From Lichenicoccus sp965213775 (GTDB lineage Bacteria; Pseudomonadota; Alphaproteobacteria; Acetobacterales; Acetobacteraceae), in NCBI GenBank assembly GCA_965213775.1, contig CBDCAC010000004.1, positions 496,001-560,000 on the forward strand: DNA of 64,000 nt. The letters are read 5' to 3'. The number at the start of each line of letters is the position of its first letter. Position 1 is the stretch's first letter. Below are positions 56,081 to 64,000 of the stretch, one piece after another. The position numbers and the translations under genes are program-made. Under the pieces are notes generated by a model. The model saw only the letters and a program-made list of their open reading frames with translations, ran no database searches and was not told the DNA's origin.

Positions 56081-56134
56081 TGTTCAAATCCCCGCCTTGC
56101 CTAACTTTGCACTGTCTAGATAAGAGGGCATAGC

Positions 56135-56587
56135 GTGCTCGACCCGCATCTGGCCTTCTCGCTCGGCAACCTGTTGGCACTGCTGTGCTGGCTCGGCTTG
56201 CTGATCTCGCTGTTCGTCCGGCCGCTGCGACCCGCGGCCTGGATCGTGGCCGCGACCGCGGCTCCCGCCCTGTTCGGCATCGCCTACGTCGTGCTCATCG
56301 TCACCGGCCTGCACCACGCGGCCGGCGCCGGCTTCGGCTCGATCGAGCAGGTGCGCGCCCTGTTCGCCAACGACGCCGCCCTCGCCGCCGGCTGGCTGCA
56401 CTATCTGGCGTTCGATCTGTTCGTCGGAAGCTGGATCGCGCGCGACGGACTGGCCGCCGGGATCTCGCCGCTGCTGCTGGTTCCCTGCCTCCTGCTCACC
56501 TTCCTGTTCGGGCCGGCGGGCCTGCTGCTGTTCCTCGCGCTGCGCTCCATATCGGCACGCCGCCTCAAGCTGGAGATCGCCCGATGA
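56135..56587 (+). CDS. ABA4-like membrane protein (DUF4281)
   Basis: Membrane protein of 150 residues with four hydrophobic segments. The family marks are LFANDAALAAGWLHYLAFDL followed by FVGSWIARDG and LTFLFGPAGLLLFL, as in the ABA4-like family named from the plant neoxanthin-synthesis gene. The bacterial role is unknown. It diverges from a TetR gene and is joined by an ATGA overlap to a broken membrane-protein gene at 56584. No carotenoid genes are nearby. Confidence 0.82.
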   Translation: MLDPHLAFSLGNLLALLCWLGLLISLFVRPLRPAAWIVAATAAPALFGIAYVVLIVTGLHHAAGAGFGSIEQVRALFANDAALAAGWLHYLAFDLFVGSWIARDGLAAGISPLLLVPCLLLTFLFGPAGLLLFLALRSISARRLKLEIAR

Positions 56588-56870
56588 TCGCGGCCGGCGT
56601 GTCCCGGGCGGCACTCCCCCTCCGCTCCCCCGTCATCCTGGTCAACGAGGTCCTCCGCCGCCAGCGCGCGCTCGGCCTGTACGGCCTCGCCTCGGTGGCG
56701 CTGGCGATCCCGCTCCTCGTGCTCGAACAGCTCGACCGGGCTGGTCATCTCCACCGTGCTGGGCGCCGTGACCGGCTATACGATGGCCGCCCACATGAGC
56801 CACAGCTTCGGTGCGACCGGTGGCCATGTCCCGCTCTTCGGAGCGGGACAGGCGAGCGGCAGCCACCCGT
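56584..56870 (+). pseudogene. membrane protein remnant coupled to the ABA4-like gene
   Basis: An ATG overlapping the ABA4-like stop begins MIAAGVSRAALPLRS and has RALGLYGLASVALAIPLLVL. The frame then becomes non-protein-like, while the other frame reads LGAVTGYTMAAHMSHSFGAT and GGHVPLFG, a pattern seen further along in multi-pass proteins that often follow ABA4-like genes. The parts in between are missing, which fits an internal deletion plus frame change. Its 3' end runs into the hflX leader. Confidence 0.5.
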
Positions 56871-56947
56871 GCGGGCGATACCGATCGCCGGCTTCGGCCG
56901 GGAGATGCGGTTCAGCCTCGGGGCCCGTCCGTGCTACTGCACCATGC

Positions 56948-58297
56948 ATGGAGACCATGACCCCGATCCCGCGCGCCGTTCTCGTCGGCATCCAGACGCC
57001 CGACGTCGATGACGTCGCGCACGAAGCGAGCCTTCAGGAGCTGGGGCGGCTGGTGAAGACGCTGGGCTACGAGGTGGTCGGCACGGTGTCGCAACGGCGC
57101 GAGGGCACCGGAGCCGGATCGCTGCTGGGCAGCGGCAAGCTGGCCGAGCTGGCGGCGCTGACCGGCGGCACCGGCGTGGTCGGCTCGATGGCGCCGCCTG
57201 TTAAATCCAAGGCCCGGCAGCGATTCGAGGGCGCGTCGGAGATCGTCGCCAGCCACCCGTCGGATGCGGACGCGGTTCGCAGGCCCGAATTCGTCATCGT
57301 CGATCATGAGCTCTCGCCCAGCCAGATCCGCAACCTGGAGCGCGCCACCGGCGCCCAGGTGCTGGACCGCACCGGCGTCATCGTCGAGATCTTCCACCGC
57401 CACGCCAACACCCGCGAGGCGAAGCTGCAGGTGGAGATGGCGCGCCTGAGATACGTGGCGCCCAGGATGCGGGAGTCCTCGGCGGGCGGCGGGCGTCAGC
57501 AAGGCCCGGGTGCCGGCGAGAGCAGCCTCGCACTCGACCGTCGCAAGATCCGCGACCGGCTCGCCGAGCTGAGAGACCAGCTGGAAGCGGTGCAGCGCGA
57601 CGGCGACCAGCGCCGCTCCGCCCGACGCGACCAGCTGCGTGTGGCGCTGGTCGGCTACACCAACGCGGGCAAGTCTTCCCTGATGCGCGCCCTCACCGGC
57701 AGCCAGGTGCTGGTGGAGGACAAGCTGTTCGCGACCCTCGACACCACCGTCCGAGCCCTGCAGCCGGATACCCGGCCCCGCGTGCTCGTCTCCGACACCG
57801 TCGGGTTCATCAAGCAGCTGCCGCACGACCTGGTCGCCTCGTTTCGCTCCACCCTGGCGGAGGCGCTGGAAGCCTCGCTGCTGCTGTTCGTGGTCGACGC
57901 CTCGGACCCGACCCACGAGGCGCAGCTGGAGGTGACCCGCAGCGTGCTGCGCGAGATCGGCGCGGACGCGGTGCCGTGGCACCTGGTGCTCAATAAGCTG
58001 GACCAGGTAGACGCGGCCGGGCGTGCTGCCCTCGTCGAGAAGCATCCGGAGGCGATCCTGCTCTGCGCCCACGCGGCCGAGGACGTCAGCAAGCTGCGCG
58101 ATACCATCATCGCCTTCTTCGAGGCGGCGATGGTGGAGGATGTGCTGGTGCTGCCCTATGCGAAACAGGGCCTGATCGGCGAGGTGTATGACAGCGCACG
58201 GGTCCTGTCCGAGGAGTACGACGAGACCGGCCGGGTGCTGCAGGTGCGCGGCCTGCCCGCCGCCATCACGCGACTGCGGCGGAGCCTCGCGACCTGA
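56948..58297 (+). CDS. hflX: GTPase HflX
   Basis: Ribosome-associated GTPase of about 449 residues that splits stalled or stress-damaged ribosomes. The N-terminal HflX domain has LVKTLGYEVVGTVSQRR and GSGKLAEL; REAKLQVEMARLRYVAPR is the family-specific segment, and the GTPase domain shows G1 GYTNAGKSSL, G2 FATLDTTVR, G3 DTVGFI and G4 NKLDQVD. The start could be 56948 (METMTP) or 56957. In many alphaproteobacteria it follows hfq; here it follows the broken ABA4-linked gene instead. Confidence 0.96.
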   Translation: METMTPIPRAVLVGIQTPDVDDVAHEASLQELGRLVKTLGYEVVGTVSQRREGTGAGSLLGSGKLAELAALTGGTGVVGSMAPPVKSKARQRFEGASEIVASHPSDADAVRRPEFVIVDHELSPSQIRNLERATGAQVLDRTGVIVEIFHRHANTREAKLQVEMARLRYVAPRMRESSAGGGRQQGPGAGESSLALDRRKIRDRLAELRDQLEAVQRDGDQRRSARRDQLRVALVGYTNAGKSSLMRALTGSQVLVEDKLFATLDTTVRALQPDTRPRVLVSDTVGFIKQLPHDLVASFRSTLAEALEASLLLFVVDASDPTHEAQLEVTRSVLREIGADAVPWHLVLNKLDQVDAAGRAALVEKHPEAILLCAHAAEDVSKLRDTIIAFFEAAMVEDVLVLPYAKQGLIGEVYDSARVLSEEYDETGRVLQVRGLPAAITRLRRSLAT

Positions 58298-58574
58298 GCA
58301 CCCGGCGTCCGATCGCACGGGTCGAGCTTTCCATGGAGGGACCCGAAGACCAGGCAGGCGAGGCGACGCGATCGAGCGGACTTCCGAGGCAGGGGTCTGA
58401 ACGGCACCGCACCGGCTATGGTCGGCCGGGCGGTGGTGAGCCGCATGAAGAAAAACAAGCTGACGCGGGTATCCGAGGTGTGGGGAAACCGTCGACTTGC
58501 GTAGACGTCGCTGGCGAACTGGAAGTTCCTGTTCCTGGCATACAGGAAGATGGTTCTCGGTTCTTCAGGCTTCC

Positions 58575-59189
58575 ATGATCCTGAGATCTCTCACGCTCTG
58601 CTGCATCGCGCTCGTGTGCGCGTCGATGAGCGACTCGAGCGGGTGGGCCGCACCAGCTCCGGCGTGGGATCCTGACGGGACCAGTGCGACGATGCAGGAT
58701 GTCGCTTTGACCGCCGCCCGTGCGCGCTCTATCGAGTGCCGCAAGCCATCCTGCGAGGCCATCATCGTCATCCACGAACTCATGGCTATCAGGAGATACG
58801 AAGAGGGCGACGCCAACGGCGTCGCCTCGCTCCACCTCGGGAACAGGCCGCAGATCGCCGGCCGTCGTCTGGATCGGGTGTCGCTCGATCATCGAGAAAC
58901 GTATGGAGCCGTCTGTGCGACCGCCAGCAAGATGATCTCACGGTATCATCGCAGGCGTGAGAGCGGCGAGTGGATGGTTCCTGCGATGCTTCTTGTACAC
59001 GGCGCAGACATGGACGTGCGCGATCACGGGCATTGCGCACATGATCTCGTCGATGCTTTGCCCAGGGATCGCGCGAACGATCAAGTCCGGATCGATGCCC
59101 GCGACACCTGCATTGCCGGTGATGAGAACCATCATCGGCCGAGGCGTGCATGTGCGGCTTTGGCCGACGGTGTCGACGAGAAGCAGTAG
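58575..59189 (+). CDS. exported cysteine-containing protein, intact paralogue of 14363-14982
   Basis: Protein of about 204 residues with a signal peptide (SLTLCCIALVCASMSDSSGW). Conserved blocks shared with the broken paralogue at 14363-14982 are CRKPSCEAIIVIHEL, RVSLDHRETYGAVC, GADMDVRDHGHCAHDLVDAL and RIDARDTCIAGDENHHRPRR; five mature cysteines are mostly shared, indicating disulfides and an extracytoplasmic location. No family is recognised. The start at 58575 (MILRSL) leaves a normal signal peptide. It stands alone between hflX and TBDR 4; a recent horizontal duplication with the mobile region copy is plausible. Confidence 0.7.
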   Translation: MILRSLTLCCIALVCASMSDSSGWAAPAPAWDPDGTSATMQDVALTAARARSIECRKPSCEAIIVIHELMAIRRYEEGDANGVASLHLGNRPQIAGRRLDRVSLDHRETYGAVCATASKMISRYHRRRESGEWMVPAMLLVHGADMDVRDHGHCAHDLVDALPRDRANDQVRIDARDTCIAGDENHHRPRRACAALADGVDEKQ

Positions 59190-59414
59190 CGGCCGAGGGC
59201 GCTATGCGCCTCGTCGAACCAGGGCATAGACCCCGATCTCGCTCGGCTTGCCGCACCCTCGATACTCCCGTCCCCCGGATGAGTACGTGTCGATGAATTC
59301 AGGAGCGGGCTCATGTCGCGGATCGTGCCGCCCTGTTTCAGTGCGATGACAATCCTGTTTCGGATCGGCTTTGCCGTTGTCGGACTGGTGGTCGGATTCT
59401 AATCCCGTGCCGAC

Positions 59415-61805
59415 ATGTCAGCCGGCAGGACCCGAACCATCGTGCAGAAGAAGACCATATTGCGGACCACCGCCCTGTGTGCGGCGGCATTGGGGTCGAT
59501 ACCGACTGACAGCTTCGCGCAGGATGCCGCGGCAGTTTCGAATAGCTCGGCGAAAAAGGCGCCAGGCGAGGAATCCATCGTCGTGGTCGCGAAGCACTCC
59601 GCCCGCTCCGCGGTCTCGCTATCGGGTCGGGAAATCCAGAAGATCCTGCCGGGCACCAATCCGCTGAAGGCGCTGCAGACGCTGCCCGGCGTCGTCTACG
59701 AGACCGCCGATCCCTGGGGCAACAACGAGCAGAACATCACGCTCTACATCCACGGCTTCAACGCGCAGCAACTCGGCTACACCCTCGACGGCGTGCCGCT
59801 CGGCGACCAGAACTACGGCAACTTCAACGGACTGTCGCCGCAGCGCGCGGTCATCAGCGAGGATGTCGGCCGCGTCACGCTGTCGTCCGGCGCGGGAGAC
59901 CTCGCTACCGCGTCGACCAGCAACCTCGGCGGCACGATCGACACCTTCACCTCCGATCCGGCGCAGCGGTTCGGCGGCCGGGTCGCGCAGACCTTCGGCA
60001 GCTACGATACCTACCGCACCTTTGCCCGTGTCGACACCGGGCTGTTCGGCAACGGCAACTCCGCCTACGTCGCATTCGATCGCCAGGATGCCCGCGCCTG
60101 GGACTTCGACGGGCAGCAGGGTGGCTATCAGGTCAACGGCAAGTTCGTGCATGAGGACGTGCGCGACAAGCTCACGCTGTACTTCGACTTCTCCACCAAG
60201 ACCGAGCCGAACGAGGACGCGACCGTCCACGTCGCCGGCGAGACCAGCGCGCCCTATGCCAGGCCGTTATTGTATCCGAACTTCCAGGAAGCCCTGAGCT
60301 ATCTCAGCGCGACCGGCGCCACGCCCGCCGCCGCCGGAGCGAACTACCGCGACTACTACAGCGACGCGCAGCGCGAGGACGCGCTCGCCTACGCGAAGCT
60401 CGACCATCATTTCAATGACGACCTGGTCTGGTCGAACCAGATCTACTACCATCACGACAACGGCGTCGGCGTCGTCGCCGGACCGATCAGCGCCGCAGGG
60501 CTGCCTGCCTTGTTCGACATCTACTTTCCCGGTCAGAACCTGAAACAGCTGTTCGGCAACTCCGGCTACGCGACCCGGACCACCGAGTATCTCATCAACC
60601 GCGGCGGCTATCTCAGCGCGCTCGACTGGACGCTCGGTTCGCACAGGCTGGAGGCGGGCATCTGGATCGAGCAGGACAGCTCGTCGGCGATCCGGCGCTG
60701 GTATCCGTTGGACGTGAACGACCCGACGACGCCGTACCAGCGGCCGACCGGCTCGGAGTTCACCCAGTATTACAGCCAGATCGGTGACACCGTCGTACAG
60801 ACGCATCTACAGGATGAGTGGCGCATCCTGCCGTCGCTGGCACTGCAGACGGGCTTCAAGTCCAGCCTGCAATACGCCAACGGCGCGGTGCCGGTGCAGC
60901 CGAAGCTCGGATCCCTGGCCGGCTCGACCGGAATGCCGGTCGGCGATATCGACACCGAGGAGGCGTTCCTGCCGCAGTTCGGCGCCGTCTGGGACGTGAC
61001 GGGTCACGAGCAGCTCTTCGCCAACATCCAGAAGAACGTCCGGCAGTACCAGACCTATGGCGGCGGCGGCAACTCGCCGTTCAGCGTCGGCAGTCAGGGC
61101 GCCTTCGACCTGCTGAAGCGCACCGGCGAGCCGGAGACCTCCTGGACCTACGAAGGCGGCCTGCGCGAGCATCGCGACCTTTCGTTCGGCCCGATCACCG
61201 GCATCCAGGGCCAGGTCAGCTACTACCATGTCGACTTCAGCAACCGGCTGCTCACCATCAGCCCGACCCCGGTCATCACCTCGATCGTCGGTGGTGCGGC
61301 GATCCTGGAGAACGTCGGAAGCGTGACCACCGACGGCGCCGACCTCGCCGCCACGTTGTCCTTCGGTCCGTACATCTCGGTCTACGACGCGGTGTCCTAT
61401 AATCATTCCGTCTACGATGACGACTACGAGAGCGGAACTTCCCTCGTGCGCACCGCCGGCAAGATCGTGCCGGGCGATCCCTCCTGGCTGAACAAGACCG
61501 TCCTCGCCGTCAATTACGGCGCCTTCGACACGCAGCTGTTCGGGGACTATGTCGGCAAGCGCTACGTCACCTACACCGATGACCTCTCGGTCAAGAGCTA
61601 CTTCCAGCTCAATCTCGAGGCCGGCTATCGGATCAAGCTGCCGGCGAGCGCATATCTCAGGGACCTCTACCTGCAGGGCAACATCACGAACCTGAACAAC
61701 CAGCGCGGCGTCTCGACCGTGGTGGTCGGCGCCGCGTCGGGAACCTACAACACCTACCCGATCCCGCCGCGCATGTATTTCCTGACCCTGTCCACGCGCT
61801 TCTAG
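59415..61805 (+). CDS. TonB-dependent outer-membrane receptor (TBDR 4)
   Basis: Receptor of 796 residues: signal peptide (ILRTTALCAAALGSIPTDSF), an EESIVVVAKHSARSAVSLSG region with the TonB box, plug with NEQNITLYIHGFNAQQLGYT and SNLGGTIDTFTSDP, and a barrel ending YFLTLSTRF. Its plug (LPGVVYETADPWGNNEQ) is of the type with NPLKALQTLPGV, different from TBDR 1-3. It is followed after 11 nt by a periplasmic glycerophosphodiester phosphodiesterase, so organic-phosphate or glycerophosphodiester uptake is a reasonable guess. Confidence 0.93.
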   Translation: MSAGRTRTIVQKKTILRTTALCAAALGSIPTDSFAQDAAAVSNSSAKKAPGEESIVVVAKHSARSAVSLSGREIQKILPGTNPLKALQTLPGVVYETADPWGNNEQNITLYIHGFNAQQLGYTLDGVPLGDQNYGNFNGLSPQRAVISEDVGRVTLSSGAGDLATASTSNLGGTIDTFTSDPAQRFGGRVAQTFGSYDTYRTFARVDTGLFGNGNSAYVAFDRQDARAWDFDGQQGGYQVNGKFVHEDVRDKLTLYFDFSTKTEPNEDATVHVAGETSAPYARPLLYPNFQEALSYLSATGATPAAAGANYRDYYSDAQREDALAYAKLDHHFNDDLVWSNQIYYHHDNGVGVVAGPISAAGLPALFDIYFPGQNLKQLFGNSGYATRTTEYLINRGGYLSALDWTLGSHRLEAGIWIEQDSSSAIRRWYPLDVNDPTTPYQRPTGSEFTQYYSQIGDTVVQTHLQDEWRILPSLALQTGFKSSLQYANGAVPVQPKLGSLAGSTGMPVGDIDTEEAFLPQFGAVWDVTGHEQLFANIQKNVRQYQTYGGGGNSPFSVGSQGAFDLLKRTGEPETSWTYEGGLREHRDLSFGPITGIQGQVSYYHVDFSNRLLTISPTPVITSIVGGAAILENVGSVTTDGADLAATLSFGPYISVYDAVSYNHSVYDDDYESGTSLVRTAGKIVPGDPSWLNKTVLAVNYGAFDTQLFGDYVGKRYVTYTDDLSVKSYFQLNLEAGYRIKLPASAYLRDLYLQGNITNLNNQRGVSTVVVGAASGTYNTYPIPPRMYFLTLSTRF

Positions 61806-61816
61806 GGCGACACCCG

Positions 61817-62932
61817 ATGACCTGCATCTCGAGACGCGGCGTACTCGCGGCAGGTGCATGCCTGGCGGCGGCCGCACGTCCGGGCCCAGCGGCGGCCGTT
61901 GAGCAGGCGATGGCATCCAGGGTGCTGGTGATCGGTCATCGCGGCGCCTGCGCGCTGCGCCCCGAGCACACTCTGGCGTCCTATGCCAAGGCGATCGCCG
62001 ACGGCGCCGACTTCGTCGAGCCTGATCTGGTCTCCACCAAGGATGGCGTACTGGTGGCGCGTCACGAGTGCAACATCACCGACACCACAGACGTCGCGCG
62101 CAAGCCGGAGTTCGCCGCGCGGCGCACCACGCGGACGATCGACGGCGTCGCGACGACCGGTTGGTTCACGGTCGACTTCACCCTGGCGGAGCTGAAGACG
62201 CTGCGGGCGCGCGAGCGGCTGCCGCAGATCCGGCCGCGCAACACCGCCTATGACGGCATGTTCGACATCCCCTCGTTCGAGGAGATCATCGACATGGTGG
62301 CTGCCACGTCGGCGACATATGGCCGCGAGGTCGGGCTCATCCCGGAGCTGAAGTCGACGCTGTTCCTGCGCGCAGTCGGGCTGCCGACCGAGGACGTGCT
62401 GGTCCGAAGCATCGCTGCCCACAGCTACACGTCGAAGGCGCCGCTCGAGATCCAGTGCTTCTACGGCGACAGCCTGCGCATGGTGCGCGACCGGATCGGC
62501 CGCGGCCACGCCAACATCCGGCTGATGCAGCTGCTGGATGCCGCGTCGATCAGGTTCCCGTCCGGCTCCGGCAACGGGTCCTCGACGAGTTTCGCCGAGA
62601 TGATGTCGCCGAAGGGCCTGGCCGAGATCGCCGGTGACGCCGACGTCATCGGACCTAATGCGCGCTCCATCATCCCCCTCGGGCCGGACGGGCATCTCGT
62701 CGCTCCGACCAGCCTGGTGCACGACGCGCACGCGGCCGGCCTGCTGGTGCATCCCTATACCTTCAGGCCGGAGAACCGGTTCCTGGCGGCGGATTTCCGC
62801 GATGCCGCGGGCCAGGACAGCCGCAACCCGGCCGGATCGATCGCGGAGATCCAGCGCTATCTCGATGCCGGGATCGACGGCTTCTTCACCGATGATCCCG
62901 CTCTCGGACGGCGGGCCGTCGATCGTGGCTGA
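61817..62932 (+). CDS. periplasmic glycerophosphodiester phosphodiesterase (GlpQ-like)
   Basis: Exported GDPD of 371 residues that hydrolyses glycerophosphodiesters to glycerol-3-phosphate and an alcohol. A Tat-like or Sec leader (SRRGVLAAGACLAAAARPGP) is followed by VIGHRGACALRPEHTLASYA with the catalytic HRG and Glu, VEPDLVSTKDGVLVARHE (metal-binding E and D), LIPELKS and HPYTFRPEN, and ends IDGFFTDDPALG. It shares an operon with TBDR 4 (11 nt). The twin arginine (SRRGVL) suggests Tat export. Confidence 0.92.
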   Translation: MTCISRRGVLAAGACLAAAARPGPAAAVEQAMASRVLVIGHRGACALRPEHTLASYAKAIADGADFVEPDLVSTKDGVLVARHECNITDTTDVARKPEFAARRTTRTIDGVATTGWFTVDFTLAELKTLRARERLPQIRPRNTAYDGMFDIPSFEEIIDMVAATSATYGREVGLIPELKSTLFLRAVGLPTEDVLVRSIAAHSYTSKAPLEIQCFYGDSLRMVRDRIGRGHANIRLMQLLDAASIRFPSGSGNGSSTSFAEMMSPKGLAEIAGDADVIGPNARSIIPLGPDGHLVAPTSLVHDAHAAGLLVHPYTFRPENRFLAADFRDAAGQDSRNPAGSIAEIQRYLDAGIDGFFTDDPALGRRAVDRG

Positions 62933-63153
62933 TCTCGGCGGCTCGACAGGTCGAGGGTCCAGGATCGCGCGGCTCACGGTGGCGGACCGCCTCGCGATGC
63001 ACCGTCGGACGGTCGTGATCCTGGCCGGTCCCCGGTCTCGCGGCGCACCAGCCCGCCGGGCGGCGATCAGGCGATGACGATCGCCCGAAAAAAATGGTTT
63101 CCCTTTTGTTGGACACGCGGGATGGTTCGATGTTTCCCGCATAGGACCGGTCC

Positions 63154-64000
63154 ATGTATCTTCGACAACCCCTGGTGGCGCTGCTGGCCGCCGGCACGCT
63201 GACCCTCGCGCAGGCGCACGCCTCGACGATCCGGATGACGGCCGCGGTCGCACCGTCGCAGGTGGTCGGCTTCAACGTCATCCTGCCGCTCCGCGACAAG
63301 GCCGGGCTCGAAGCGCTGCTCAAGGCGCAGCACGATCCCAAGTCGCCGTCGTTCCATCGCTGGATCACGCCACAGGCGTTCGGACTGCGTTTCGGGCCGG
63401 ATGCCGCGACGATGGGCAAGGTTGCGGCCGAGTTCGCCTCGCGCGGCCTCGACGTCGCGGTACAGTCACGCAGCCTGCACGTCAGCGGCAGCGCCACCGC
63501 GATCAACCGGGCGCTGGGCACGACGCTGATGATCGCCTCGGTGGACGGCTCCACCAGGCGACGCATGGTCGCCGCGCGCGCGCCGGTGATGCCGGACGCA
63601 GCCAGGCAGGCCGGTGCCATGGTGCTCGACTTCTCCGCCGACACGCGGACCGCGCACACCTTCTCCCATCACGTCCAGCTTCCCGCCGGCGGCGTCGACA
63701 ACCGGACCTCCACCACCGGCGGCTACTGGTTCACCGATCTCAAGCAGGCCTACCAGTACCCGTCCTACCAGACCAAGGTCACCGTCAACGGCAAGACCGA
63801 GCGACTCGACGGCACCGGCGCCACGATCGGCATCCTGATGTCGAGCGACATCTTCGATGCCGACGTCAAGATGCTGTTCGACCACGAGAAATGGAGCCAG
63901 AACGCGGGCACCGCCGACCCGACGCTGTTCAAGCGCGTCTACGTCCAGGGCGGCGCCACCACCATGAGCGATGCGCTCGACGAGGCCTCGCTCGACGTCC
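63154..64000 (+). CDS. sedolisin-type (S53) acid peptidase, N-terminal part (cut by window end)
   Basis: The first 282 residues of an exported serine-carboxyl peptidase. The signal peptide (LRQPLVALLAAGTLTLAQAH) is followed by a pro-kumamolisin activation domain (about 30-165): PLRDKAGLEALLKAQHDPKS, FHRWITPQAFGLRFGP, LHVSGSATAINRALGTTL. The catalytic domain starts near GYWFTDLKQAYQYP; the downstream Glu/Asp/Ser catalytic positions are not all in the window. Its acid optimum would fit an acid-tolerant host. The gene runs past the window end. Confidence 0.85.
   Translation, partial: MYLRQPLVALLAAGTLTLAQAHASTIRMTAAVAPSQVVGFNVILPLRDKAGLEALLKAQHDPKSPSFHRWITPQAFGLRFGPDAATMGKVAAEFASRGLDVAVQSRSLHVSGSATAINRALGTTLMIASVDGSTRRRMVAARAPVMPDAARQAGAMVLDFSADTRTAHTFSHHVQLPAGGVDNRTSTTGGYWFTDLKQAYQYPSYQTKVTVNGKTERLDGTGATIGILMSSDIFDADVKMLFDHEKWSQNAGTADPTLFKRVYVQGGATTMSDALDEASLDV

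Noticed and set aside
56912..58318. A long minus-strand frame opposite hflX
   Set aside because: The plus strand has all HflX GTPase motifs; the antisense frame is compositionally a shadow.
61802..63253. A 480-codon minus-strand frame opposite the GDPD gene
   Set aside because: It spans the stop and start of two real plus-strand genes and has no recognisable domain.

Overview
The window is GC-rich DNA from a Gram-negative bacterium, most likely an alphaproteobacterium and probably Acetobacteraceae/Rhodospirillales. The reasons are four large TonB-dependent outer-membrane receptors, an alphaproteobacterial inositol operon with IolC fused to DUF2090, HflX, a sedolisin-type acid protease, and IS6-, IS5- and IS3-type elements of the kind common in that group. 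No rRNA, tRNA, CRISPR array or replication origin was seen.

Region 1 (1-11.1 kb) is a catabolic or uptake cluster. A leftward operon (MFS - HapK/REDY-like protein - SDR - TonB receptor, two of its junctions ATGA overlaps) diverges from a rightward LysR - VOC protein - FAD oxidoreductase set. Next come a leftward methyltransferase plus small helical protein pair and a PEP-mutase/isocitrate-lyase-family enzyme. Region 2 (11.2-18.2 kb) is a graveyard of mobile and plasmid/phage DNA: a broken IS5 element, IS6-like fragments, an XF1762-like fragment, a nonsense-mutated DarB-like methylase/helicase fragment, a cell-wall-hydrolase remnant, a frameshifted secreted protein whose intact paralogue lies at 58.6 kb, and other decayed genes.

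Region 3 (18.2-35.8 kb) resumes the cluster: a GPH-type symporter, two alpha/beta hydrolases, two more methyltransferases and two more small SExW(V/I)L proteins, a TonB receptor with an NTF2-like protein and a dead aldehyde dehydrogenase, then a third receptor operon (TonB receptor - P450 - MFS - covalent-FAD amine oxidase). The thrice-repeated methyltransferase / small-protein association is the best candidate here for an undescribed system. It is probably part of a route for importing and modifying a small organic molecule that I cannot identify.

Region 4 (35.8-44.4 kb) has an inactive IS3 element between IS6-like fragments, a polytopic GT-C-like membrane protein, two small exported proteins, an orphan chemoreceptor and an exported alpha/beta hydrolase. 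Region 5 (44.4-53.9 kb) is a leftward inositol-catabolism operon (rpiR - MFS - SDR - iolC - iolD - iolE remnant - iolB - mmsA/iolA) in which iolE is deleted to about 20 native codons. Region 6 (54-64 kb) carries an exported esterase, TetR - ABA4-like genes, hflX, the intact exported paralogue, a TonB receptor followed by a periplasmic glycerophosphodiesterase, and the start of a sedolisin. A palindromic intergenic repeat (core GGGCTCTGCCC) occurs three times between 43 and 54 kb.
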